Counted from the stretch's first letter, positions 11,272 to 23,159 are shown. The stretch: DNA of 32,500 nucleotides from Neocallimastix lanati (nom. inval.) (GCA_016946835.1 JACVTC010000002.1:3420001-3452500), one strand, 5' to 3'. Notes: a model not told the origin generated them from the sequence alone. Numbers and translations: made by a program.

Positions 11272-12979
11272 TTTAACATATTTCAATACTATACAGCAAA
11301 TGAATTGGTTCCTTTTAATATTAATGATCGACCAAATGCAACAATATTACTTAATAAATTAACTAATAGATTATTATTTGGGTAAATATTTGCTTCAGTT
11401 TCAATATAATTTACTATATCTTCTAAATTTGTATTTATATATTCTAATAATGGTATAAAAGGTAAATGGGAGGCGAAATTAATCAATCCCTTAATATCAA
11501 AACGATTAGGCAATGCTGGAATAGTAAATATATCTACAATAAATGATTTATATAATTTATTTATATCAAGTTTATTTCTCATTTCTAAGAAAAATACTGA
11601 ATAATTAAATAAATCAAGCTTTTTTAATTCCTGCTTTATTTTATTATCGTCATTCTAAATTATTTTTAATAAAATAATGGTAATAGTAATAGTAATAGAA
11701 ATAATAATAAAAACAAACGTTATAATTTATTTACAAATTTAAAATTGATAAAGATTGAAAAACTTTTGTACAAAATTTTTAACTTACATCAAATGAAATA
11801 TTATAATATAAAGTATTAATCATGTTAAATAGTCCAGCATTAAGAATAATATTCAATATATTTTTATGAATATTACTGTTTATAATAATTATAATATTAT
11901 ATTATTATATATTTGTTAATTAAGAAAAATAATTTGAATATTCTATAATATTAATAACTTTTATTCTTTTTTCGAACATACTCTTTCTCATATGTATATA
12001 TAACATTTTTCGGTTGAATATTGATTGTCATCAAAATTTTAATAATACTAAAAAAAAGCTTTTGTTTCTCACTATTAAAATATTAAAATTAATTTTAAAT
12101 ATTACATATGAATTTATATATATATAATATATAATTTACAAATAACAATAATTATTTTTATATAGTTTAAACATTTTCTAAATTTGAATTAAACCTTTTT
12201 TCACAGTAAGGAATACTTTGAATACAATATGGAATAAACATTCTTAATTGATTAATTGAATCTTCAATAAAATCATCATCACTTAATGGTAAAAGAATAA
12301 TTTCAACTAATTTTATTAATTGAAAATGGAATGTACATTTTGAAATTTCATTTTAATTTTTAAATAAAAAATAAAAATTTGAAAATTTAATTTTTGATTT
12401 CTTCATACTTTTTTTGTTTTAAATACTATTTAAAAGTTATATGTATTTACCATTTTTCTTTGTTAATAAAGTTTTACACATAAATTCTAAGTCTTCTGTT
12501 CTAGAATTTGTTTTATAAAACATAAGAAATTTTCTCATAATTCCAATAACATTTTCAATATCACAAGATTCTGGATTATTTAAAATTTCTTTACATTCTT
12601 TTTTCCATTCTTTTCTTAAACTTCGTTTTAATTCTTCATATTCTTTTCTTCCTCTCCAAAATGCCTTTATATATATAAAAATCAATAATAATAATAATTA
12701 TAATCATATTATTATTAAATTTATTTATATACATATAAGATTTTGAAATTAAAATTTAAATTTCTTTCTTTCTTTTTTTTTTTTTTTTAAATAAAAATTT
12801 ATTAAATGAGTAATAATTACTTGAATTTTTGTTGCACTTTTATTTTTTAATTTATTTTCTTGACGAATTTTTCTTTCTGCTAAAGTGTTCTTTAATAAAC
12901 TTTTTTTGTCTTGTTGATTTGTTTTACCACCAAGATTTATTTTTCTAGTTTTATAGGCTCCAAATTCAAATCCATACAT
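7082..12979 (-). CDS. HUL5: HECT E3 ubiquitin ligase of the UBE3C/Hul5 family, 19 exons
   Basis: Exons in transcript order: 12821-12979, 12451-12664, 12195-12351, 11982-12071, 11788-11875, 11295-11654, 11058-11133, 10507-10917, 10259-10407, 9976-10106, 9453-9806, 9158-9255, 8961-9063, 8666-8760, 8358-8483, 8084-8194, 7788-7981, 7293-7627, 7082-7130. The total is 1099 aa (human UBE3C is 1083) and every phase matches. The N-terminus MYGFEFGAYKTRKINLGG is the UBE3C signature. It is followed by a basic helix and an IQ motif (KIQAFWRGRKEYEEL) split by intron 1. The middle is helical, with an acidic patch. The HECT domain covers about 715-1099, with the catalytic Cys1067 in SSTCINLLKLP and the terminal AGFELS. 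UBE3C/Hul5 binds the proteasome and extends ubiquitin chains on stalled or misfolded substrates. Seventeen introns are GT-AG; intron 2 lacks an AG at the inferred acceptor (12352-12353 read AA in the transcript). An Asn-rich insert (about residues 645-680) lies before the HECT domain. Confidence 0.93.
7726..7765 (-). repeat. A40 tract (U40 in transcript) in a UBE3C intron
   Basis: Uninterrupted 40-base homopolymer inside the intron 7628-7787. In the pre-mRNA it is a U-tract starting about 20 nt after the donor. On the donor side it is preceded by an A-run that could pair with part of it. Confidence 0.85.
8291..8333 (-). repeat. A43 tract (U43 in transcript) in a UBE3C intron
   Basis: Uninterrupted homopolymer in the intron 8195-8357. 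In the transcript the U-tract begins about 24 nt downstream of the GTAAGT donor. Confidence 0.85.
8887..8923 (-). repeat. A37 tract (U37 in transcript) in a UBE3C intron
   Basis: Uninterrupted homopolymer in the intron 8761-8960. The U-tract begins about 37 nt downstream of the GTAAGT donor. Confidence 0.85.
11229..11269 (-). repeat. A41 tract (U41 in transcript) in a UBE3C intron
   Basis: Uninterrupted homopolymer in the intron 11134-11294. The U-tract begins about 25 nt downstream of the GTATAG donor. Confidence 0.85.
12352..12450 (-). other. UBE3C intron 2 with a non-AG 3' end
   Basis: The donor is G|GTAAAT (phase 1). Homology and phase place the downstream exon at 12351 (reading ISKCTFHFQLIKLVEII), which leaves the intron ending in AA. 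The nearest upstream AG, at 12401-12402, gives a stop after three full codons in the required phase. No AG lies between it and the exon. A single base at 12352 separates this from a canonical acceptor. It may be a true non-canonical site, a mutation, or a sequence error. Confidence 0.6.
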
Positions 12980-14280
12980 CTTTTTTTACTGAAAATAATA
13001 AATTTATTCTACTTTAATATATATAAAACAATAACAACTCTTATTTAATTTTTTTTGTTTATATAAAATTTATTACTAAAAAAAACATATATATATTATT
13101 AATTATTTTCTTTTTAAATTAATTTTTAATTATTTTGAAATGATGAAATAATATAATAATATAATATTTTATTTTTTTTTAATATAATTTTATTTTATTA
13201 TAATATGTCCAAAAATATAAAAAAAAATATATATTTATATATATATAAATTATGTATTTAATATATTATTACTATTATTACTATTATTATCTCTTTTTTT
13301 TTTTTTTTTTTTATCTTTTCTTTATACTTTATAAATAAATAAATAAATAAATTATTTTTTCAAAAAGTAAAATAAAATAAAAATATTAACTAAAATAATT
13401 TATTTATTTTTTTTATTTATATATTTATTATATATATTAATTAATAGTTAACATTTTTAAATATTCATGATAATTTTAATTATTAATTATTTATTAGTAA
13501 TACAAAAAAAACAAATAGTATTTTCATTATTAATATCATTTATAATATATTCTACATAAAAATTTTATATATTTAAATATATGTAAATATATATAAAATT
13601 ATATAAAAATATATATTATTTTTTTAAATTAAAAATTTTTAACAAAGTAAAATAAATAATAGTAAAAATAAGATAAAAATTATTTAAATACTTTTTTTGA
13701 GTTATTATAAAAAAAGATAAAGAAAGGAAAATGAAAATAATTAATTATTAACTTTAAAAATAATTAGAAAGGACATAATATTCTTAAAAATTCTTAAGAA
13801 TTATATAATCACTTAATTCTTGAATTTTAAGATTTAAAAATTAAATGATAAGAAGTATTATTTGCACAAATAAAATAAATATAATAAATAAATATAAATA
13901 GTATGATATGATATATTATTTTTTCAATATATAAATTATATATTGAAAATTAATATTATATATAAAATTTATTATGTGAAATGATTAAATTTTATAATTA
14001 AAAAATTTTACAAAAATCGTTTAATTATCTAAAAATTTTACATATTTAAAAACATTATTTAATAAAAAAAAAAAAAAGTGATAATTTTTTTCTATACGAA
14101 ATACCAAAAAAAAAAAAAAAAAAAATTAAAAAAAAAAAAAACTAATCCTATCACTATTAAAATCTGTTAGAAAATTAGTATTTTTAGTTTAAAATCTTAA
14201 TATTTATTCAATACTGTTATTTTTACAATAATTTTAAATGTTAAAATTGTGTATTACAAATAAATAGGATATGAGAATAT
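12980..14280. other. 5' spacer of the UBE3C gene
   Basis: About 1.3 kb of almost pure A/T with homopolymers (T-run 13294-13312, A-runs near 14064 and 14106-14141). It must contain the UBE3C promoter. No gene, RNA or clear element is visible. The lower edge of the retroelement relic at about 14290 is marked by a rise in G/C. Confidence 0.5.
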
Positions 14281-14289
14281 AGAGTTTAT

Positions 14290-15420
14290 ATAGTTTATGA
14301 TACAAATATTTTTAATTCCTATTAATTTCTTAGTACATACTGATACACTAATATATTCAACTTCAGTAGTTGATGCAGCAACTACTGACTGTTTCTTGGA
14401 AGTCTAAAATATTAGATTATTACCCATTAAAATAATATTTCCTGATATAAATTTTCTGTAAGTAACATCACCAACAAAGTAAGAATATATGTAATCTACA
14501 ATGCAACCAGTTCCATTATATTTGATTTTATAATTTGTAGCTTTTTTTTTTAAGTATTGTAATATACCTATCACTTTGCATCATTCAGATATTGTTGGAT
14601 TTTCTGAGTTTCTGGCTGCTTTATATATTGAAAATGTAATGTCTGGTCTGGTTTATTTTGATAAATAAATATCAGCTTACTAATTACATTTTTATACGTT
14701 GTTTTATTTAATGGTTGGTTATTTTCTGATTTTGTATTATCACTAACTCATGTCGTTTTTCGTACTTTTTTTTTTTATTATTGATACTGAACGTTTTTAA
14801 AGGATTTTCTATAAATTGTTGTGTTTATGTTATATTTTTACTTTGAACTTTATTATTTAATAAAATAAACAACTGGTCCTAACTTTGATATTTTATATTT
14901 ATTAGAATAGAGATTAATTAGTTCATCATCTATAGTTTTTCTCCACCAAATATGGTTTTTAATAATTTGTAGCTCAAAAATATAAGATTGTTGTACAAAT
15001 TTTCCAGGATCGCAATAGTTTTTGAATTTAAAGTTAAAATTTTCTATATTTTCGTGGTTGGGAAGAAATAATTTCATCAGAAAGTGTCCTTTCGTGTTTT
15101 TTTTTTTTTTTTTTTCTTAAAAAAAAAAAAAAATTAAACCTACGTTTGTTATGTAAATAATTATTTTTTTCTAATTTTATACCGATTATTATAGAATAAA
15201 TAATCGTTATTTCCATTTTCAAAATTTTTATGATTTGTGAACCGAAAATTGTTCCTACGACATGACAAATTAATACTATTAAAAAGGTTAGTATTATAAA
15301 AATTTTGTAAATTTTGATCATCAAAATGTAATACTTTTACCCTTCTTCTACCATTAAAAGGGAATTTTTTGGTTATGTAAAAAGAAATAATTTCGTTTCT
15401 ATTAAACGAAGTGCTTCCTC
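14290..15420 (-). mobile_element. Decayed Ty1/copia retrotransposon pol fragment
   Basis: On the - strand, a run with frameshifts and stops reads as the end of a copia polymerase. The diagnostic RNase H motif SKKQSVVAASTTEVEYIS lies at 14347-14403. Just upstream in the transcript sense come the VGDVTYRKFISG box (about 14450-14490) and VIGILQYLKKK (about 14540-14580), preceded by ARNSENPTISE. The conserved motif that opens the copia RT domain appears as TIDDELINLYSN at 14905-14940. Only about 200 bases separate it from the C-terminal RT part, where several hundred are expected, so the RT core is deleted. TAG and TGA codons and at least one frameshift interrupt it. The portion at 15080-15420 is G/C-richer than the spacer and may be more upstream pol, but I cannot identify it. 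No LTR or target-site duplication is visible. Confidence 0.8.
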
Positions 15421-15430
15421 GAAAAGAGAA

Positions 15431-16092
15431 AGAATATTTATATTAATTAGAGTTTGAAAATTTTTAATATTACTTTATTAATGTTATACTAGAATGTTAA
15501 GCTCTTAAAGTAATTTATTTAGTTATTATTTATTTATACATTTATTTATTAATCAGAAAAAAAGTCGTGAATTCATTAAAATATTATTTTTATATTATTA
15601 ATATAATTATTACATGTAAATAAAGGAACTACTTACATTATCATGATGAATCTTATAATTACATTGTAATTATGGATTCACTAACTAATGTTTATTTATA
15701 TTTAAGTTTATTTTTACATAAATGTTTATGATTTATATTTTTATATTATTTAATTATAATTTATATTATAAAATACTTTTTTATTATTAATTAATTTATT
15801 ATTATTTATTTATTATATATTATTATTTATTATTTATTATATATTATTATTATTTATTATTTATTATTATTATTTATTATTTATTATTTATTATTATTAT
15901 TTATTATTTTAATGTCTATTTTTATTTTATAGTTTATTTATTTTTATATTATTCCTAATTTTTTATTTTTTTTATTATTAATTTTTTTTTTTATTCCAAA
16001 AAGTTCTACTTGATTGCTATCATAATTAATAAAAAAAAAAAAAAAAAAAAAAATAAATAAATATTATTTAATTCCAAAAAAAAAAAAAAAAA
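15431..16092. other. 5' spacer of the TFIIF beta gene
   Basis: A/T spacer with irregular TTATTA/TTTATTA short tandem repeats (about 15775-15910), the same heptamer family that is amplified at 23387. An uninterrupted A-run (about 16075-16092) ends directly at the ATG, giving a very A-rich leader. This is the likely promoter and 5' UTR of the downstream gene. Confidence 0.5.
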
Positions 16093-16668
16093 ATGAAACG
16101 TTCAAGAGATTATGATGATGATGTTGATGACGGAAATGCAACACAAAAAGTAAAGACTGAATTAATGGCTGATGAATTTGAAGATGAACCAGGTTATTTA
16201 AAGTTAGATAATGCAGAAAGAAAAGTATGGTTAGTTAAAGTACCAAAATTTTTATTTGATAAATGGAAAGAAGTAAAAGAAGAAGGCATAGATTATGGTA
16301 CTCTTAAAATTAAAAATGTGTAAGTTTATATATGTATTAAAAATAAAAAAAAAGTGATTTCTAAAAATTTCTAATTCGTATATATATATTAATGAGAAAA
16401 CCATACATATTTGATAATAAAATTAGAAAAAAAAAAAAAAAAAAAAAAAAAAAGAATATAAATTAAATAAGATAAAAATAAAAGAATAAAGAAAATAAAT
16501 AAGATAAAATAAAAGTTAAAATTCACAAACATTTTATATAATAAATAACTTTTTGTTAATTTATTAGATTTTTTTTATTTTATTTTTAATACACTTTATA
16601 TCTAATATTTATAAATTTTATATATATATATATTATTTCAATTTTAAAAATTTTATATTTTTATATAT

Positions 16669-16700
<32 letters not shown>

Positions 16701-17489
16701 TTCCAATTTTATTAAATAATTAAAATAGACCTAGTTCAAAAAATGCTATTGATGTAACATTAACATTGGATGATAGATTTTCAAAGGATCTTCCAAAAAA
16801 TTATAAATTACAATTTACAAACTATTCACCAACAACTGGTGTTATACCAACAAATGAATATATCTTTACCGATAATGGAAAAGGAGGTTATTATTAAGAG
16901 TATTTATATATACATTATATATATATGAGTAAATCAATTTTAATAACAAATTATTTTTAAAAACTTTTTTTTAACAATATTGATGATATATTAATAATAT
17001 ATATTTAAATATTAATACATTAATATATATATATATAAATTATATAAATATATTTTTAAATTAAAAAAAAAATAAAAAAAAAAATAAAAATAAAAATAAA
17101 AATAATAATAAAATTAAATCTTTTATAATTATTATTGATTATTATAATGAAAAAGCTGGTTATTCTATTGAAGGTATTGTTCATAATGAAGCAACCATTT
17201 CACCAATTGTTGATGAACATTATAAAAAAATTATGCTTAATCGTACAAAAGCAGCTTCAAAACCTAAACGTCAAACTCGTGTAATGGATGTAAATGATGA
17301 AAAGAAAGCCTATCGTATTGTCAGTGATAATTCGAAATTCTCTACGGTAAGACTAGTAAGGATAAAAATCTTTTAATATAATAATAATAATAATAATAAT
17401 AGTAATTATAATTATAATAATAATAATAAAATAAAAAATAAAATGATAAATTAATTAAATTCTCTATAATAATTCTTATTATTATAATT

Positions 17490-17525
<36 letters not shown>

Positions 17526-17819
17526 TCTTATTAGCAAGAAACACATAAGAAGGTTAATCAAGAAAAGCGTGAACGTCTTCCACGTGAAGATGTCGTTACC
17601 TTACTTTTCCAAGCATTTGATAAATATCCATATTGGAATTTCAATGGTTTAGTGGAACATACCGACCAACCTCAGTCCTATTTAAAGGAAATTTTAGGAG
17701 ATATTGGACAATTAATTAAACGTGGACCTTACAATGGTATGTGGCAATTGAAAAAGGAATATAGAAATCAACAAAAGGAAAAGGCAGAAGAAAAAGGTCC
17801 AGAGAATAATAAGAAATAA
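16093..17819 (+). CDS. TFG2: Transcription initiation factor TFIIF beta subunit (RAP30/Tfg2), 4 exons
   Basis: Exons 16093-16319, 16729-16886, 17156-17346, 17535-17819; 286 aa, between human RAP30 (249) and fungal Tfg2 (300-400). The N-terminal dimerisation domain starts after an acidic leader with KVWLVKVPKFLFDKWKE, the typical opening of RAP30, and continues with GTLKIKNV, VTLTLDD and the YSIEGIVHNEATISPIVDEHY segment. Exon 4 encodes the winged-helix domain (LPREDVVTLLFQAFDKYPYW, then LKEILGDIGQLIKRGPYNGMWQLKKEYR), which contacts DNA in the preinitiation complex, and a short charged tail. TFIIF beta pairs with the alpha subunit (Tfg1/RAP74) and RNA polymerase II and promotes recruitment and start-site selection. 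Introns are GT-AG and phases chain correctly. Intron 3 contains a long T-run followed directly by an A-run (about 17491-17525). Confidence 0.93.
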
Positions 17820-18041
17820 AATTAAATAGAAAAAAAAAAAAAGATATTGGCAATTTTTTTTTTTGTTTTTTTTTGTTTTTTTATTATTTAATTATTATTG
17901 TTATTACTATTATTACTATTATTTAAATTTTAACGATGATTATTATTATTCTATATTAAAGATTTTTTTTTTCTAAAAATAAATAATGTATATATTAATT
18001 TAAATAACTACTTATTACTACTACTACTACTACTATTACTG

Positions 18042-18077
<36 letters not shown>

Positions 18078-18563
18078 GATAATAAAAAATTTTTCATATA
18101 TATATCTAAATATATTATATTTTACATTTCATTTTTATTTTTATTTTTATTTTAATATGAATAAAAGATACAGAGAATATAAAATATTCATAATATTATA
18201 TAAATATATATATAAATAGATTAATTTAATTCGGATTGAACTATATATATTATATATTAAAAATGAAAAAAATGAAAAAAAAAATGAAAAAAAAATGAAT
18301 TTTTAATATTATTTTTTTAAATTTTGTTTTTGTTATTGTTTAATTAAAAACTTTACCACAAAAAAAAAAAAAAAAAAAAAAAAAAAAGGTTATTTTGTTG
18401 TATAATAGAATATATATATTAACATAATCCTACTTCTTTTTAATATATATATATATATGAATTTCTAATAACAATGATAAAAATACAAATAAAAAAAAAA
18501 AAAAATAGTAATAATAATAAAACAAAACTACTTTAAAAAAAAAAATATTACTACTACACTATT

Positions 18564-18565
<2 letters not shown>

Positions 18566-18614
<49 letters not shown>
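18566..18614. repeat. AAT microsatellite
   Basis: About 16 tandem AAT triplets in the convergent spacer. Confidence 0.85.
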
Positions 18615-19073
18615 TTATACAAAAATTAAATATAATAAATAAATATTTTATATATTTTTATTTTTATTTTTTTTTACTTTTGAATTTTTATTTTTTTATT
18701 TTTTTATTTTTTTTTTTTTACTATTTATATATGCAGGAATTTTTAATTTTTATTTTAAATAATATTATATATATATTTAAATTATCTATTTTATTTTAAT
18801 TTATTTTATTTTATTTTATTTTATTTTTAATTCATTTTCATTTTTCTATTATTATAATTTTTAGAACGTTTTCTATATTTAATAATTAATAATATTTACT
18901 TTTATTTTTATTTCTATAATTATTTCTTTATTTTTAAATTATAATATATTAAAACATTAAATACAGAGGTATAATTTTTTTTTTTTTTTTTTCTTTAATA
19001 ATTGAATTAATTTATCTATTTATCATTGTAATTGTTTTAACAATATTTTTTTTTTTTATTATTTTTATTTTTA

Positions 19074-19182
<109 letters not shown>

Positions 19183-19196
19183 TTTCTTTATTTCAA

Positions 19197-20352
19197 TTAA
19201 TTAATTTTTTTTGATTTCTTTCTTTCAACTTTTGGGGATTTATTATTTTTCTTCTTATTGTTATTATTTTGGACTTCTTTTTTGTTAGAAGTAGAATCTT
19301 GTTGATTTTCAATTTTTTTCACATTTTTAACACCTATTCTTTGCATTAAAAGTCCAACGAGAAGACTACCAATGGTTAAAATAAATAAATTGTTATTACT
19401 TTTTAATTCTTCTGTTTCTTTTTTCTTTTCTTCTTTTTTTTCTGTTGTTGATGATGATGATCCTTCTTTATTATCTTTTTCTTTCCATAATTCTCTGAAT
19501 TCTTCAATCATATTAATACTAGTTGAAAGTTTAGAAAAACCATTCACAAAAGCAACAATTTCAGATCTTTTAAGTGAAATAGAATCAGCACTATAATATA
19601 AATATCATTATATATTTATATTTATATATTTCAAAAGATAAATTATAAAAAATATATAAATATTATCAAAATAATAATAATAAGTAATATATATATATAA
19701 TATAAATAATAATGAAATTATTTTTATATATATAATATATATAATAGTGTAAAAAAAAAAAAATGTTAAAATTAATTTAATTTTTAGATATTTAATCATT
19801 GACTATTCATCTATATATATTATTAAAAATATTATCCGAAATACAAACTTTTCATTATTAAATAAGATTTTTAAGGCAGTACCAAGACCAGTAATTTGTA
19901 ATTTTCCCCATAAACGACATTTTTCACAAGCAACACAATCCATAATACGAGTAATATTTCTAAATTGGAATTTAGTATCTTTTAATAATGTCTATTATAC
20001 AAAAATATATATATGAACATATATATATATATATATTTATATTGTTGGTTTCATATTATTATTTTTATTACATTATAAATAAATATTTTTAATTAATATT
20101 TATTCATTTTTTCTTTTTATTCTTTAATCTCAATTTTAATATTTCTAAATATTTTAAATTTGATCTTAAAAAATTAATATAAATTCAATTTTTATTAATT
20201 TTTACCTTTGTTTCTGGAGAATTAAAAAATTTAGTTTCATCAAAAGTAAATGGATAATGTTTAGTAATATCGGTAACATCTTTAACCAATTTCTATATCA
20301 TTAATACAAAAATAATATATTACAAAATAATAATAATAATAATAATAATAAT

Positions 20353-20388
<36 letters not shown>

Positions 20389-20866
20389 TAGAAATAATTA
20401 TATATTAATTATAATTATAAAAAATTTTATAATATTTTAAATCATATTATTAATTATAAATATTATTCATTATAATTTATATATATATATATATATACAC
20501 TTACAGTAACTTTCAAATCTTCTTCATCATTTCCATTACAGTAACTGTAGTTATTTAAATATTTTGAAATCTTATTTATTGCACGAATGTATATAGCATA
20601 ATTCAAATAAATGTTTTCGATACGATCAGGGAATTTTCCCAACTTCCATATGAAACAATCAACGTTTGGACCCTATATATAATAGTTATAAATTTTTTTT
20701 TTTTTTTTGTTTTTATTATAATTATTGTTAGTATTAATTACCTTATCATTATAAAAATTTTTTTTTTTTTTACTTAAATATTAAATTTAAATATATATAT
20801 ACCCAAACACCAGTATTTGTATCAAGCCAATAATAACAAACATTTGTTGATATTGAAGCATGAAGT

Positions 20867-20902
<36 letters not shown>

Positions 20903-22064
20903 TTTAGTTATTATTGTTAATATATAAATAAATAAAAATAAAAATAATTCAAACCCATTGAAATTTATAAAAATTAATTAGTTTATTAATATATATTTTA
21001 AATAATTTTAATAATACTAATTTAATTTTATAAATTAATTATTTATAGATAATTATACATAGGTTCAAATATTGAATTTAAAATTTTACCTGATATTAAT
21101 TTATAATATACACGTTGTTCTTGGCACGCATCTTCCAAATGACTTTGAACACCAAAACAATTTTCATTATAAATAGAATTCCAAACTCGAGCAGCAGATT
21201 CACCTTGATAACCTGTAAAACGTTCTGGATTAGTTGGTAAATCAACATATCTTAAACCTTTTATATATATATTACAAGCAAAATAATGGTATGATTAATA
21301 TATATAGTAAATTATTTTTTATTTTTATCCTTTAATCTTTATATATATTTTATTATAATAATATATATATTACCTCCAGATTCTTCATCAAAAACACAAA
21401 ATTCGTTTGAAGTGTAGTCACAATTATCAAACATTGAAAATTCTCCAAATATTGAACTTTTTTCAACTCTACTGAGATTTTCAGTCTTCCATTCTTCAGG
21501 AATTTTTTCCTTATTTAATAATGTATTATTTTATAAATAGAGAAGAAAAAAAAAAAATATAAATATATATATATATATATATAAGTAAATAAAACAAAAA
21601 AAATAATAATAATAATAATAATATTATGATAAATAAGTAATTATTACATTATAATTATAATTTTATAATAATTTTATTTTATATTATTCTAAATTATAAT
21701 TTTATTTTATATAATTCTAAATTAAAATATATATATATATATTTATTTACTTCATCCACAGAAGGAACAGAACAACGTTCGCTTGTACAAAGTAAACCAC
21801 CATCTGGCCAAAATGGACATTCCTTCCATAAATCAACCTTGTAATAACGGAAATATGTTGTTTCTACTAAATCTTTAAGAATAGGAGAAATTTCTTTATT
21901 CATTTCTTCTACAGATTCATATTTACATTGACAATCTGATATATCTCCTTCAAACTTTAAATTCAACATTGAAATTAAAAAATTTTATAAAAATACATAA
22001 TATTTAAAATTATTATATAGAATAAATATAGAACAAATATAAATACAGAATTTTATTATCATTA

Positions 22065-22098
<34 letters not shown>

Positions 22099-22268
22099 TT
22101 TAGATTTATATACTTTTAGAAAAATAAATATTAATAAATAAATAATAAATAAACAATTACACAGCAATATCCTTTATCCTTTCTTTTTTCTACAAGTTCA
22201 TCAGCTTTTGCAACTAGAGCTGTCGATATTAAAGATAAAAATGGAATTGAAATTTGCTTGAACTTCAT
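19197..22268 (-). CDS. ERO1: ERO1 endoplasmic reticulum thiol oxidase, 9 exons
   Basis: Exons: 22161-22268, 21751-21954, 21374-21509, 21090-21257, 20803-20867, 20505-20672, 20206-20292, 19849-19991, 19197-19590; 490 aa, within the family range (468-563). All introns are GT-AG and in phase. The N-terminus (to about residue 22) is a signal peptide. The shuttle pair is C92/C97 in LCTSERC. The FAD-proximal active site is CVACEKC (C331, C334, C337) followed by [17 protein letters not shown]. The FAD fold shows [20 protein letters not shown], and LISGLHASIS carries the conserved helix. ERO1 oxidises protein disulfide isomerase and passes electrons through FAD, classically to oxygen. The C-terminus is unusual: after a Lys/Glu/Ser-rich linker comes a ~15-residue hydrophobic stretch ([15 protein letters not shown], about 428-442) and a basic Lys/Asn tail, suggesting membrane anchoring. 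Intron 4 has 28 A residues in place of a pyrimidine tract at its acceptor. Confidence 0.95.
20869..20896 (-). repeat. T28 tract (A28 in transcript) at the ERO1 intron 4 acceptor
   Basis: The homopolymer directly abuts the 3' splice site, so that in the pre-mRNA the A-run itself supplies the A of the acceptor AG. Confidence 0.8.
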
Positions 22269-23037
22269 TATTTTTATTATTGATATATATCTATTTTTAT
22301 TAAGTATATTAAAATAAATTATTAATGCTCAATAATTAAATAAATAAATTATTGCAATAATGAATTTTTTTTTTTTTTTTTTTTTTATTTATATTTAAAT
22401 ACTTTTGAAATTTGTAATTATAAATTATTATATTTTAATTATATCAATTATTCAATTTAGATACATACATACAAAGTTTTTATTTATTTATTTATTTTTA
22501 TATTATTTAAATATAATTTAATTGATTTTGTTTACTTTTTCAATATTAATAATTTTATATTACTTAATGTTATTAGATAATTTTAAATAAATAATAGTAC
22601 AAAATTAATTGGTATTTTTATGTTATTTTTTTTTAAAAAAAAAAAAAATAAAAAAACAAAGAAATACTTATATTTATATTAACTTTTATTTTATTATTTT
22701 ATTTACTATAAAATTTTTCCTTTTCTGTTAAATCATATATTTATTAATTAATTTATTAATTTATTTATAAAGTCTTATTAATCAAAAAAATTTTTAGCAT
22801 CATAAAAATTTAATAATTTAATTTTCTTTTTTGGTCCTGAAATATAATTTAGAATTTCTTATAATTATTAATATGAGAAGTGGAAAGAAAAACCACCATC
22901 ATTAATTATTGTTTTCGGTTTTTTTTTTTTTTTTTTAATAATAATAAAATTATATTCAATATTTTCTATAGTAAATAAACTTTTTTTTTTTTTCATCCCA
23001 TTTTTTAAGATATTTAAACTTTTATAAAAATTTATCC
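22269..23037. other. ERO1 5' spacer
   Basis: A/T-rich sequence upstream of the ERO1 start. I see no gene. It contains T-runs at 22366-22386 and 22919-22936. I looked for an unfolded-protein-response element (CAGCGTG-type) by eye and found none. Confidence 0.45.
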
Positions 23038-23159
23038 AATAAAATGATTCCATATTTCATAGAAATAAAGTGGTGAATTTTTTATATATGAAAATATCAA
23101 TAAAATGCTTCCATATTTTATAGAAATAAAGTGGTGAATTTTTTATATATGAAAATATC
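23038..23159. repeat. 61-bp tandem duplication
   Basis: Two near-identical adjacent copies (23038-23098 and 23099-23159) beginning AATAAAATG and containing AAAGTGGTGAATTTTTTATA. They differ at only a few positions (for example GATTCC/GCTTCC and TTTCAT/TTTTAT), so the duplication is fairly recent. Confidence 0.85.

Noticed and set aside
15034-15324. 96-codon - strand frame as a separate gene
   Set aside because: It lies in the zone of the decayed copia fragment, runs through a homopolymer, and has no recognisable family; a fragment of the relic is more likely.
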